From contig NZ_OY759744.1 of the NCBI RefSeq assembly GCF_963662735.1, forward strand, positions 682,001 to 746,000: DNA of 64,000 nucleotides. Reading direction: 5' to 3'. The notes beneath the pieces were generated by a model that saw only the letters and a program-made list of their open reading frames with translations, did no database searches and was not told the DNA's origin. The stretch comes from an uncultured Methanoregula sp. (GTDB taxonomy: Archaea > Halobacteriota > Methanomicrobia > Methanomicrobiales > Methanospirillaceae). This document shows, piece by piece, positions 53,452 through 61,873 of the stretch; the stretch's first letter is position 1; every line of letters starts with the position of its first letter. Made by a program: the position numbers and the translations under genes.

Positions 53452-53580
53452 TACCCTTTTTTACCCGGCACGTTTTTCGAAAAACCGATATTCACAGAAC
53501 CCCTCTCCAGGGGCTGCAGCCATATCCACCAGTGCCTGATAGTTGCACGTCTTATTTGTCCCTGTCTTAAAAAAGAGGGG

Positions 53581-53835
53581 TTATTTATACCGCATTTTCA
53601 GCCAGAGCAGAACGATGATGAGGGCGAACGTGGCCATGTTTGCCGCTATGACCGGAAGCGAGCCGGCCCATAACCCGTACAGGATCCAGAGCAGAACACC
53701 GGCACCAAAAAGGATGAGCATGGCGAGCGAGAGGTCCCGGGTCTCTTTGAGTTTCCAGGCCCGGGCAACCTGCGGGACAAACGCAATGGTGGTAAGAATG
53801 CCGGCGATATACCCGACAAGAGTAGTGGTATCCAT
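53581..53835 (-). CDS. SemiSWEET/PQ-loop family transporter
   Basis: 84-aa triple-helix membrane protein. LVGYIAGILTTIAFVPQVARAWKLKETRDLSL shows the PQ-loop motif and the charged loop that follows it; two more helices complete one SWEET repeat. Dimers transport sugars in bacteria; the archaeal substrate is unknown. The ATG is preceded by AGGAG at 7 nt, so this start, not the longer frame, is used. Confidence 0.9.
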   Translation of the reverse strand: MDTTTLVGYIAGILTTIAFVPQVARAWKLKETRDLSLAMLILFGAGVLLWILYGLWAGSLPVIAANMATFALIIVLLWLKMRYK

Positions 53836-53922
53836 GAGATCTCTCCTGAAGTATTGGTTGGGTGCCACTGATACGGTTTTTGCCTTACTGAAGCCTGCAT
53901 ACAGGCCATAACAGAGGATACT

Positions 53923-54330
53923 TCACGGGAATGCCGGTTCCGGTGAGAACTGGTCCGCAGCAACAAGCCACCGGTCATTCTCGTGGACAAGGAAGAACAT
54001 ATCCCGGCCCCGCATGGCTTGTTCCCGGCCTCCCATCGTAAAGTTGATGGAAAACAGGTACGTGGCCACCGCACAGTTCCCGTTTGCATAGATCTGTATC
54101 CGGTGATCGGTCTCGGTCCACGCATGGATCGTTGCGGTGAGGGCAAAACCCTTCCAGCCGGCAATGTATGCTTCCCGGCCTTCCAGCCGCCCCGGCGTTG
54201 TCGGTACAATCGCAACTGCATCCGGGTGAATGTACTGCCGGAATTCCCCTTCGTTCCAGGTTTCGGTCCAGCACCGGTTCATGGCCTTAAGGGTGCTGAC
54301 AATCTCGTCTTCCGCTGCACTCCGTTTCAT
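53923..54330 (-). CDS. NTF2-like (SnoaL/DUF4440-type) protein
   Basis: 135 aa. MKRSAAEDEIVSTLKAMNRCW begins the helical N-terminus; WTETDHRIQIYANGNCAVATYLFSI and RGRDMFFLVHENDRWLVAADQFS form the curved sheet, with the C-terminal Trp and FS ending typical of the group. Possible small-molecule binder or isomerase-like enzyme. GGAGG stands 7 nt before the ATG. No obvious partner. Confidence 0.85.
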   Translation of the reverse strand: MKRSAAEDEIVSTLKAMNRCWTETWNEGEFRQYIHPDAVAIVPTTPGRLEGREAYIAGWKGFALTATIHAWTETDHRIQIYANGNCAVATYLFSINFTMGGREQAMRGRDMFFLVHENDRWLVAADQFSPEPAFP

Positions 54331-54429
54331 GATGATTCCTCCATCACAACAACGGTGCCGGCAGGCATAAGGGATGCGAATGCAGGGAGCGAAAGTGCTG
54401 CCGGGCAAAAAAATAGTCCAGGGATTGAA

Positions 54430-55029
54430 TCACGAATCCGGAGGAAACGTGCGCCGGGTAAGTTCTCGTACTTCTGCGAGCCACGCCTTTCGCTGTTCTT
54501 CGGTGCTCGTGACCACGACTCCGAACATTCTCCGGCAGCAGGTCCCGATGCCGCAGAAGGACAGGATACAGTCCCGCCAGAGCCGCTCGAGGGGATCCCC
54601 GAAGACCTGCTGTTCACGGTCATGCGGGGTGTTGGAGGTATTGAAGACCAGTGCAGCTTTTGCATGCAGGAGACCGACAGGCACGCCTTCACCGGAGTCC
54701 GTTTCATCAAAACGGTAGGAAATTCCCGGGCGCAGGACCCGGTCGATCCATCCTTTCAGGATCGCGGGGGGCATTCCCCACCAGTCGGGATGGACGAACA
54801 CGATCCCTTCGGCCAGTGCAATCTCCCGGCAATGCTCTGCTATCGCCGGGGGGAGAGCCGCATCGCGGGCAATCTCGGGATACCGGATCAGGGGATCGAA
54901 CTGCTCCGCGTAGAGGTCATGGAATAGTACCGAATGCCCGGATTCCCGGAGCGTGGCAACTACCGCTCCCGCGATCGCGTGGTTGAAGCTGCCTTCGCGG
55001 GGATGGGCGAGGATGACTGAAATCTGCAA
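54430..55029 (-). CDS. NAD(P)H:quinone oxidoreductase-like flavoprotein
   Basis: 199 aa flavodoxin-fold (KefF/MdaB-like) protein. SVILAHPREGSFNHAIAG is the flavin phosphate loop, HPDWWGMPPAILKGWIDRVL the conserved Trp-containing segment, and NTSNTPHDREQQVFGDP the family end block. Probably starts at TTG 55029 (LQISVILAHP) after GGGGGAAG; the longer frame upstream is in the neighbour's leader. It follows the methyltransferase by 10 bp. Confidence 0.88.
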   Translation of the reverse strand: MQISVILAHPREGSFNHAIAGAVVATLRESGHSVLFHDLYAEQFDPLIRYPEIARDAALPPAIAEHCREIALAEGIVFVHPDWWGMPPAILKGWIDRVLRPGISYRFDETDSGEGVPVGLLHAKAALVFNTSNTPHDREQQVFGDPLERLWRDCILSFCGIGTCCRRMFGVVVTSTEEQRKAWLAEVRELTRRTFPPDS

Positions 55030-55039
55030 GACTTCCCCC

Positions 55040-55843
55040 CTATTTCCGTGCTGTCGCCTTGAAGAAGGTGTAGCAGAAGACCCCGTCCGGTTCGGTGGTC
55101 CTGTAGAGTCCCGCAATCCCCCGCTCCCAGGCATCCCGGCTCATCAGTCCCTGCCGGTGTACTTCTTCGGCAACACCTTCGACCATGGCCGTGAATGTCA
55201 GTTTCGTAAACCCTTCCACGAGCCCCGGGCGGGAAGCATCGACATAGACCATGCGTGGCGAAACACTGATATCCCTGAATCCTGCCCCGGCCACCAGGGG
55301 GTAGAGCTGCCTTCCGATCAGGGCATTGCCGCCTGCCTGCTGCTGGAGTTGTACCAGACAGTCGACAGCCCGGCTGGCATCCGGGTTTTCCGGGTGGAAG
55401 AAGGTGGAACCATGATCGCCCTCGATCACGGTGAGGGTGCCGCCTTCTTTCAGGAGCGGCCGTAGCTGCTCCAGCGCACGCCGGGGCTCCGCGAGATGTT
55501 CCAGCACAAAACAGACAAAGATGTGATCGAAGCTGGCAGGTTCGAACGGAAGATGGAAAATATCCCCCTGCCGGAATGTCACATTGGTCAAACCCTCTTT
55601 TAGGGCCATCTGCTCCGCCCGGGCAAGGGAGTCTTTGGAAATATCAAGGGACGTGATCTGTGCTTCCGGGCTGTTCTTTGCCAGGATCACGGTCTGGGCG
55701 CCGATCCCGCAGCCGGCTTCGAGCACCCGGGAGCCGGCCGGATAGTGCGTGTCATGATGGAGGAGATCCGTGAGCGTCTGGGCCTGGTCCGCGAGCCGCT
55801 CCGATTCGCGGGCTGAATATCCATGAACATACTTGTGCGCCAT
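55040..55843 (-). CDS. Class I SAM-dependent methyltransferase
   Basis: 267 aa. Motif I is VLEAGCGIGAQTVILAK; SLDISKDSLARAEQ binds the ribose of SAM; FRQGDIFHLPFEPASFDHIFVCFVLEHL supplies motifs II and III. The C-terminal part is a small-molecule-specific cap. The substrate could be an isoprenoid or other small metabolite, but cannot be read. ATG at 55843 follows GAGG at 6 nt. Confidence 0.9.
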   Translation of the reverse strand: MAHKYVHGYSARESERLADQAQTLTDLLHHDTHYPAGSRVLEAGCGIGAQTVILAKNSPEAQITSLDISKDSLARAEQMALKEGLTNVTFRQGDIFHLPFEPASFDHIFVCFVLEHLAEPRRALEQLRPLLKEGGTLTVIEGDHGSTFFHPENPDASRAVDCLVQLQQQAGGNALIGRQLYPLVAGAGFRDISVSPRMVYVDASRPGLVEGFTKLTFTAMVEGVAEEVHRQGLMSRDAWERGIAGLYRTTEPDGVFCYTFFKATARK

Positions 55844-56062
55844 TCTTATCCTCACGGGATTTGCTGCGAGTCTCAGGGACTTATCCCGATTATTGTACAT
55901 TTTTGTCGTTCGTTGTACAAAAATGTACTGCATGAGCCAATTGCCAGGCCGGCAATTGTACAGGAGGTTCGGAGTAATGATGAGTCATTCTGAAATCTTC
56001 CTCAGTGGGAATGATGAATCAGTGTTAGACTGCCGCAAACACATAACGCGATGAAAAGAAAA

Positions 56063-56135
56063 GGCCGGGGCCGAGATTCGAACCCGGGTCGGAGGATCCA
56101 CAATCCTCTAGGATGACCAACTACCCCACCCCGGC
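56063..56135 (-). tRNA. tRNA-His (anticodon GTG), without encoded G-1
   Basis: 73-nt cloverleaf. Acceptor GCCGGGG/CCCCGGC, D arm with GGTAGTTGGTCA, anticodon GTG in the loop ATTGTGGAT, T arm GGGTTCGAATC, discriminator C73. The base before G1 is T (plus-strand A56136), not the G-1 that histidyl-tRNA synthetase expects, and CCA is not encoded. G-1 must therefore be added after transcription. Confidence 0.96.
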
Positions 56136-56166
56136 AATTTGCCCTTTTACATAAGCACCGGACTCA

Positions 56167-56179
56167 AATAAATATATGC
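56167..56179 (-). promoter_or_regulatory. TATA box for tRNA-His
   Basis: On the minus strand GCATATATTTATT lies 32-44 bp upstream of the tRNA 5' end, so the transcript would carry a short 5' leader. Confidence 0.55.
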
Positions 56180-56410
56180 TTCTTTTCACATTGCCGGAAC
56201 TAGGAGATGAGCGGGAAAGCGTGAGGAATTTTTGAGGAACTGAAGGGGATTCGAAGGGGATTATTAATAGGGTCCGGGGTCCATTACATATCAGGTGGCT
56301 CTGAAGACTCATTCCTGATGGCAGGGCGATGTGCGGCATATGGCGCAGCACATGAGCACGGGGATTTTTACCCGGATTTCAGAGCAGGGACAATAAGGAT
56401 CAGTGAGATC

Positions 56411-58189
56411 ATGGCGGAGAATCCGAAGATCAGGACGCCGATTGTGTGCGTCATGGGGCATGTGGACCACGGCAAGACATCACTGCTGGACAGGATCCGT
56501 GGATCCTCGGTCGTGAGCTCGGAAGTAGGCGCCATCACCCAGCATATCGGCGCAACGATCGTTCCCATAGATGCAATCCGGACCATGAGCGGAACGGTGG
56601 GCAAGGCATCCATCAACATTCCCGGTCTGCTCTTCATCGACACACCGGGGCACCATGCGTTCACTACGCTCCGGGCCCGGGGGGGGGCGCTCGCCGACAT
56701 GGCCATCCTTGTCGTGGACATCAACCAGGGATTCCAGCCGCAGACCATCGAAGCTCTCCAGATCCTGCGGAACTGCCGCACACCATTCGTTATCGCGGCA
56801 ACCAAGATCGACCGCATCCATGGCTGGCGGGTGAGCGAGAACGATTCGTTCCTCTCCTCGTTTGCAAAGCAGAACGAGCGGGTTAAAGGGGAAGTGGAGA
56901 ACAAGACCTACGAGATCGTGGGCAAACTCTCCGAGCTCGAATTCTCCGCAGACCGGTTCGACCGGGTCTCGGATTTCCAGCGTAACCTCGCGATAGTCCC
57001 GGTCAGCGCCCATACCGGGGAAGGTATTTCTGACCTTCTCCTCGTCATGATCGGGCTTGCCCAGCGGTATATGGGCGATGCGCTCAAGCTCGCCGTTGAG
57101 GGACCGGGTGCCGGGACCGTCCTTGAAGTCAAGGAGGAGCGGGGCCTCGGGACTACCCTCGATGTGATCCTGTACGACGGGACACTCGGGATCGGCGACG
57201 AGATCGCGGTAGCAACGCAGGACAGTGTTATTGTCACCAAGGTCCGTTCGCTCCTGCAGCCCCGTCCCATGAAAGAGATCCTTGTCGAGGACCGGTTCGA
57301 ACGGGTCAAGACTGTTGTCGCCGCTGCCGGGGTCAAGGTCACGGCCCCCAATCTCGAAGGTGTCATCGCCGGATCACCGTTCTTTGTCATCCGGGGCAAC
57401 CGGGATGAGATCGAGGAAAAGATCAAGAAAGAGATGACCGAGATCCACGTCAACCTTGCCGAAGAGGGGATCGTCATCAAGGCAGATACCATCGGGGCGC
57501 TCGAAGCCCTCTGCAAGGAGCTTGAAGGTAAGGAGATCGGCGTCATGCGGGCACAGGTCGGCCCGGTGAGCCGGCATGACCTTATCGAGACCGAGACCAT
57601 CAAGAATCCCCAGTTCCGGGTACTCCTCTCCTTCAACACCCCCATTCTTCCTGACGCTGCGGAGATGATCAAAAACCCGCTGTATACCCAGGTAAAGGTC
57701 TTCGACGGCCAGGTCATCTACAAACTCATCGATCAGTATCTCGAATGGCGGGACGAGCAGAAGCGCCTTATGGAGAAACAGCGGTTCGAGCATGTGGTTA
57801 TGCCGGCCAAGATCCGGCTCCTGCCGGACTGTGTCTTCCGCCAGAGCAACCCGGCCGTGGTTGGTGTACGGGTGCTGGGCGGGAAACTGCGCAATGACGT
57901 GAACCTGATCCACATGGATGGCAAAAAGGTCGGGCACCTCAAGAGCATGCAGCTCCGCCAGGAGACTATCCGCGAGGCAGATGCCGGCCTTGAAGTAGCA
58001 ATCTCGATCGAAGGCGCCACGGTCGGCCGCCAGGTGAGTGTGGGCGATGACCTGTTCGTGGATGTTCCCGAGCGGCATGTAAAAGTCCTTGAAAAAGAGA
58101 TGATGAAGACGCTCAATACGAGCACGCAGGAAATCCTTGAAGAGTACACGGCGATGCGCCGCAAAGGGGAACCCTTCTGGGGAAAATGA
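56411..58189 (+). CDS. infB: Translation initiation factor aIF5B (IF2)
   Basis: 592-aa GTPase promoting subunit joining and initiator tRNA placement. G1 GHVDHGKTS is at 16-24, G3 DTPGH about 80, G4 TKID, then domains II-IV ending in MRRKGEPFWGK. No intein interrupts it. The start at ATG 56411 (AENPKIRTP) is preceded by GTGA; the upstream frame is not family sequence. Next downstream is rps6e. Confidence 0.97.
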   Translation: MAENPKIRTPIVCVMGHVDHGKTSLLDRIRGSSVVSSEVGAITQHIGATIVPIDAIRTMSGTVGKASINIPGLLFIDTPGHHAFTTLRARGGALADMAILVVDINQGFQPQTIEALQILRNCRTPFVIAATKIDRIHGWRVSENDSFLSSFAKQNERVKGEVENKTYEIVGKLSELEFSADRFDRVSDFQRNLAIVPVSAHTGEGISDLLLVMIGLAQRYMGDALKLAVEGPGAGTVLEVKEERGLGTTLDVILYDGTLGIGDEIAVATQDSVIVTKVRSLLQPRPMKEILVEDRFERVKTVVAAAGVKVTAPNLEGVIAGSPFFVIRGNRDEIEEKIKKEMTEIHVNLAEEGIVIKADTIGALEALCKELEGKEIGVMRAQVGPVSRHDLIETETIKNPQFRVLLSFNTPILPDAAEMIKNPLYTQVKVFDGQVIYKLIDQYLEWRDEQKRLMEKQRFEHVVMPAKIRLLPDCVFRQSNPAVVGVRVLGGKLRNDVNLIHMDGKKVGHLKSMQLRQETIREADAGLEVAISIEGATVGRQVSVGDDLFVDVPERHVKVLEKEMMKTLNTSTQEILEEYTAMRRKGEPFWGK

Positions 58190-58293
58190 GCCGGGATCCG
58201 GTTTTTGGTGACGCGAGGATTTAATAGCGTACCAGTATAATTAAATGGGTACTTCTCATGTGTGGGCGAAAAAAGCCGGCAGCCAGAGACGTG

Positions 58294-58315
58294 AAAAACC
58301 TGTTGGCAGGTTTTT
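58294..58315 (+). promoter_or_regulatory. Hairpin with U-run in the S6e leader
   Basis: AAAAACCTG, loop TTGG, CAGGTTTTT: a perfect 9-bp stem and tetraloop followed by another T, 33 bp before the S6e ATG. Possible terminator of infB, an attenuator, or a site for feedback by a ribosomal protein. Confidence 0.5.
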
Positions 58316-58347
58316 TCAGATAAAAAATATTCGTGGAGCAAACAGCA

Positions 58348-58773
58348 ATGGTTGAGTTTAAATTTGTTGTATCAGACCCCAAGACCGGTCGTGCCTACAA
58401 TGTTGACGCCAGCGGCGGGGCAGCAGGTTCTATCGTGGGCAAACGTATTGGTGATGAAGTTGACGCAGGCGCACTCGGACTTGCCGGATACAAGATCCTG
58501 ATTACCGGTGCATCCGACCGGACAGGAACCACGGCAAAACAGAGCCTCCCGGGCGCAGGCCGCAGGAAACTCCTCCTCGCAGGCGGAGTCGGGTTCCACC
58601 CCACCATGGACGGCGAGCGCAGGAGAAAGACGATCCGGGCAAACGAGATCACCCAGGATTTCGTCCAGATCAATGCCCGCGTCACCACATACGGGGAAAA
58701 ACCGCTCGATGAGCTCTTCCCGAAAGTTGAGGGCGAGAAGAAAGAGAAGGCGGCAAAGGCCGGCAGAAGATAA
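58348..58773 (+). CDS. rps6e: 30S ribosomal protein S6e
   Basis: 141 aa. MVEFKFVVSDPKTGRAYN is the typical archaeal start, and DRTGTTAKQSLPGAGRRKLLLAGG plus GERRRKTIRANEITQDFVQIN the core. It ends with a basic Lys/Glu-rich tail. It has a GGAG 9 nt before the ATG. It is commonly encoded beside aIF5B or aIF2 gamma in archaea, as here. Confidence 0.96.
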   Translation: MVEFKFVVSDPKTGRAYNVDASGGAAGSIVGKRIGDEVDAGALGLAGYKILITGASDRTGTTAKQSLPGAGRRKLLLAGGVGFHPTMDGERRRKTIRANEITQDFVQINARVTTYGEKPLDELFPKVEGEKKEKAAKAGRR

Positions 58774-58830
58774 CATATCTCTTTTTCCGGGTTTTACTAC
58801 CCGTTTCCAGGCGTGAGTTAACAAAAAAAA

Positions 58831-59349
58831 TTATACCGTTGAGCTTACGCTCACGATACCATAGGCAGAAGAGTTCTTCTGGGAAGTTATGGCTTTTCCG
58901 CCTTTCCAGATCTCAACAATCAGATCATGGCTGGCCGACCCGTCCCGCTTCTGGAACGTAGCCTTCAGCGTTCCACCCGTTGTATCCACTGTGTACACCT
59001 TATCTCCGGAGCCCACGGCTTTTTCCAGGGCGCCGTTCACCCCGTACGTCCCCGAGTACCCGCCAAGGTAGCTGACCTTGACAAAAACACCCTCCTGGGG
59101 AACCGTGACGGGTGCTGTCGTCTTTATCGTCACAACCGATGTGCTGGAACTGGCAAGAGTTGCCCGGGCAGTCGTCGCGGAACCCGCCGGGGTTGTTGTC
59201 ACCGGCGCAGCAGTGGATGGGGTGCCGGAAGTACTTCCGCTACCGCCCCAGAACGCAAACAGTGCAACAGCCAGGACAGCAACGATCCCGACTACTATGG
59301 CAATCATCACCCACGGTTGTTCCCAGATATCCTTTTTTCTGTGTCTCAT
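58831..59349 (-). CDS. Membrane-anchored surface protein, unknown function
   Basis: 172 aa. A short basic cytosolic start, one membrane helix (VMIAIVVGIVAVLAVALFAFW), a Ser/Thr/Ala stalk (about 37-80) and an external beta domain (about 85-172: FVKVSYLGGYSGTYGVNG, YTVDTTGGTLKATFQK). Looks like a small archaeal surface protein; similar domains occur in methanogens without known role. GGAG 5 nt before the ATG fixes the start. Confidence 0.78.
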   Translation of the reverse strand: MRHRKKDIWEQPWVMIAIVVGIVAVLAVALFAFWGGSGSTSGTPSTAAPVTTTPAGSATTARATLASSSTSVVTIKTTAPVTVPQEGVFVKVSYLGGYSGTYGVNGALEKAVGSGDKVYTVDTTGGTLKATFQKRDGSASHDLIVEIWKGGKAITSQKNSSAYGIVSVSSTV

Positions 59350-59465
59350 ACGATCTCCATCTGTACTATTCAAAGATAGATAATAAATAGAGCGGCAAAA
59401 ACTTTCCGAAATTGAAATAACCATGCCTTTCGGGGCGAAATGCGTTAAAACAAAGAGATTGTTGT

Positions 59466-59927
59466 TCAGCCCTTGGATACAGACTGCCTGAGTGCATCCA
59501 TGAGGTCCTCAAAGGGAATATGATGTTTTTTGGCCAGCAGAATAAGGGCTGCAGTGGGAAGGAGGTTGCCATCAAAACCTTCCTTGATGATCCGGTTCAT
59601 CTCTGCTACAACATCCGTTTCCTGCAGGTTCTGTGACCGTGCAATCCGCAGGATCAGTTCCTGGGTCGGGTCATTGCGCTCGAAAATTGAAGAGGTGGGT
59701 TTGAACCCGATAGGTATCGTCACTTCTGACAGATCGAACCGGGGAGAGAAAACACCGTTTTCCTGACGGATAAGTCCCTCTTCTTCTGCTCTGCGCAACA
59801 ACAGGTTCGCCTGTTCCGTACTCATCCATTTCCGGTCGAGCGCATAATAATAGACCAGCTCATTTTTGCGCATCCCGTTCTTGCGGGTGTGCTTGAATGG
59901 TGCGGCGAGCGCAATCCGGATCGTCAC
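59466..59927 (-). CDS. DUF2240 family protein
   Basis: 153-aa euryarchaeal protein. N-terminal winged-helix-like segment (GMRKNELVYYYALDRKWMSTEQANLLLRRA) followed by a linker and helical C-terminal region (ADVVAEMN-like TDVVAEMNRIIKEGF, KHHIPFEDLMDAL). Its GTG start overlaps the upstream stop (GTGA). Function unknown; the placement among ribosomal genes suggests a role in RNA or DNA processing. Confidence 0.85.
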   Translation of the reverse strand: MTIRIALAAPFKHTRKNGMRKNELVYYYALDRKWMSTEQANLLLRRAEEEGLIRQENGVFSPRFDLSEVTIPIGFKPTSSIFERNDPTQELILRIARSQNLQETDVVAEMNRIIKEGFDGNLLPTAALILLAKKHHIPFEDLMDALRQSVSKG

Positions 59928-60346
59928 TTCGAGGCACCAAGAAGGATATTTTTCATATCGAGAGCGTCCAGGCCTTCCCCGCGCCCTTCCTTTGCGATAT
60001 CAATGTCCGTCCGTGACACCTGATCGGTAAGCCGTAAGTAAAATATGTCGTTTGCTATGGGGACTTTACCGCCGCCCCGCAGTGCAAGGGCAAGTACGGA
60101 TACCTGGAGATCTACTGCCTCCGTAATAACCCCGGGTCGCAGGTCATCAGGTGTAAAATCGCCAAATGTTGCGCGATCAACAGCTATCTGGATACGGGTC
60201 TTGACTTTGACCAGTTCCTTACCGGTGGTCTTGGTTGACTCATCGTTGTCGAGGCCGGCAATATATTTCAGGGTCTCGTTAAAGGGCATGCCCATGGCGA
60301 ACGAGAGATCCACCCTCTGGGGGAAACGATAATAGATCCTTCGCAT
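59924..60346 (-). CDS. Conserved hypothetical protein paired with DUF2240
   Basis: 140 aa, not recognised. N-terminal RRIYYRFPQRVDLSFAMGMPF, middle KVKTRIQIAVDRATFGDF and end IDIAKEGRGEGLDALDMKNILLG. Mixed alpha/beta, no membrane segment. It is translationally coupled to the DUF2240 gene and lies 48 bp after S8e on the same strand, so a single operon is likely. Start at ATG 60346. Confidence 0.75.
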   Translation of the reverse strand: MRRIYYRFPQRVDLSFAMGMPFNETLKYIAGLDNDESTKTTGKELVKVKTRIQIAVDRATFGDFTPDDLRPGVITEAVDLQVSVLALALRGGGKVPIANDIFYLRLTDQVSRTDIDIAKEGRGEGLDALDMKNILLGASK

Positions 60347-60394
60347 AGCTAGAATTAGAAGGTCTGAAAGAAAAAAGATTGCTAGTCTTATTGA

Positions 60395-60772
60395 TTATTC
60401 GAGCAACACTGCGTTGATGACGCCATCCTGGCCGGGGCGGCTCAGGATACGGGCGCTGCCGATCTCGGTCTTGACAATGGCACCCTTGGTGAGAAGGTTT
60501 CGCCGGACATAGTTCGGGTTTGCCCCATTCTTCTCGACATTCTGGATCTTGACCTTCTTGGTCTCACCGTTCGACCGGTTGGTGACGTTGGCATATTCTG
60601 CACGGAGCGCACGGACCTTGGTGTTGTCACCAAACGTGCGGAGAACCTTTCTCCTGTCCGTCCCGATGTGGGTGTCTGCCGGTGCAAGACCGATCTCAGC
60701 TCGTCTCTTCATCTGTGCCGGGCGGCGCCTGCCACCGGTTACCTTCCGTATTGATTCTCCCTGCCACTGCAT
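60395..60772 (-). CDS. rps8e: 30S ribosomal protein S8e
   Basis: 125 aa. Start MQWQGESIRKVTGGRRRPAQ is diagnostic; LRTFGDNTKVRALRAEYANV and the C-terminal RILSRPGQDGVINAVLLE complete the family. Basic and rRNA-binding. First gene of a likely operon with the two downstream proteins of unknown function. Confidence 0.97.
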   Translation of the reverse strand: MQWQGESIRKVTGGRRRPAQMKRRAEIGLAPADTHIGTDRRKVLRTFGDNTKVRALRAEYANVTNRSNGETKKVKIQNVEKNGANPNYVRRNLLTKGAIVKTEIGSARILSRPGQDGVINAVLLE

Positions 60773-60895
60773 GGTGTCACTCTCGAATAAGTTGTTTCTC
60801 CGGAACCTGTTCCGGAGATGGTGCTCTATATATTCCTTCCAGAATTATTTATAGTATCTCCCAGCGGGATGCACGATTCTGCAGATTCCCAAGCA

Positions 60896-61543
60896 TTATG
60901 CAAGAATGCGGTCCAGGAGTTCGGGCACGCCGTCACCGGTCTTCAGGTTCGTCCGGAATACCGGCATCGACGGGTTATACCGCTTGATATCGGACTGCAT
61001 CCGGTCAAGGTTGGCCCCAACCAGGGGTGCAAGGTCGACCTTGTTGATCACGCCGATCGTGCAGTCACGGAACATCATCGGGTGCTTGTTGACCACATCG
61101 TCGCCTTCCGTAGAACTCACGACAACAACGCGTTTTTCAGCCCCGAGACGGAAATCCGTGGGGCAGACCATGTTCCCCACGTTCTCGATGAAGAGAATGT
61201 CGATCTTGTCAAGCGGGAGATGATCGATTGCATGTTCCACCAGGTGGGCGTCGAGATGGCATTCCTTACCGGTATTGGCATTGAACGCAGGAATCCCTAA
61301 CCCAACGATGCGTTTGAAGTCATCGTCCCCGTACACGTCGCCGGCGATTGCTCCAGCCTTGAGACCTTTTTTCTCCAGCAGGGGAACGAGACGTTCGATA
61401 AGCGCAGTCTTGCCGGAGCCGATAGCTCCCAGGAGATCGAACGCCCGCACGCCGTGTGCCTTAAGGTGCCGGGCATTATTGTCGGCGATCGAGTTGTTGA
61501 CGTCGTACACATCCTTCTCAATCCTGACGTCGATGTGATGCAT
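60896..61543 (-). CDS. hypB: Hydrogenase nickel-incorporation GTPase HypB
   Basis: 215-aa SIMIBI GTPase that delivers nickel to [NiFe]-hydrogenases. P-loop GAIGSGKT is at 39-46; GKECHLDAHLV carries the Cys/His metal site; IENVGNMVCP and NKVDLAPLVG give further nucleotide motifs. No N-terminal His-rich nickel store. Start at MHHIDVRIEK (61543); TATA-like sequence 27 bp before implies a leaderless mRNA. Divergent from SRP19. Confidence 0.95.
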   Translation of the reverse strand: MHHIDVRIEKDVYDVNNSIADNNARHLKAHGVRAFDLLGAIGSGKTALIERLVPLLEKKGLKAGAIAGDVYGDDDFKRIVGLGIPAFNANTGKECHLDAHLVEHAIDHLPLDKIDILFIENVGNMVCPTDFRLGAEKRVVVVSSTEGDDVVNKHPMMFRDCTIGVINKVDLAPLVGANLDRMQSDIKRYNPSMPVFRTNLKTGDGVPELLDRILA

Positions 61544-61567
61544 GGTACAACGTTTGAGCGGACACTG

Positions 61568-61573
61568 TTTATA
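61568..61573. promoter_or_regulatory. Bidirectional TATA element between hypB and srp19
   Basis: TTTATA on the plus strand and TATAAA on the minus strand. Its centre is 27.5 bp from both ATG codons (61543 minus, 61598 plus), the TATA-to-start distance of archaeal promoters, so both transcripts should begin at or next to the start codons. Confidence 0.65.
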
Positions 61574-61597
61574 CCTTGACCCACAAACGATCCTGCA

Positions 61598-61873
61598 ATG
61601 GCAGAAGGCGAGTGTATCCTGTATCCCTGCTACTTCAACGCGGCATATTCCCGTGCGAATGGGAGAAGAGTTCCGCGCAGCCTTGGCTCGAAGGCGCCAG
61701 TACTTAACGATATCGAGCGCGCACTCAAAAAGATCGGTGTGAATTTCCGGGTAGAGGAACACCACCACCCGGCTCACTGGACCCGGCGCGAAGGCCGTGT
61801 CGTGGCTGAGTGGCAGAAGAGTAAAGAGATCCTTATCCGGAGAGTGGCCGAGAAGCTGGAAGTGCGGAAATGA
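61598..61873 (+). CDS. srp19: Signal recognition particle 19 kDa protein
   Basis: 91 aa. ECILYPCYFNAAYSRANGRRVP is the RNA-binding start; the HHHPAHWTRREGRVVAEWQK stretch and basic end match archaeal SRP19, which binds 7S RNA helices 6 and 8 and prepares SRP54 binding. It overlaps the next gene by 4 bp (ATGA). Confidence 0.95.
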   Translation: MAEGECILYPCYFNAAYSRANGRRVPRSLGSKAPVLNDIERALKKIGVNFRVEEHHHPAHWTRREGRVVAEWQKSKEILIRRVAEKLEVRK

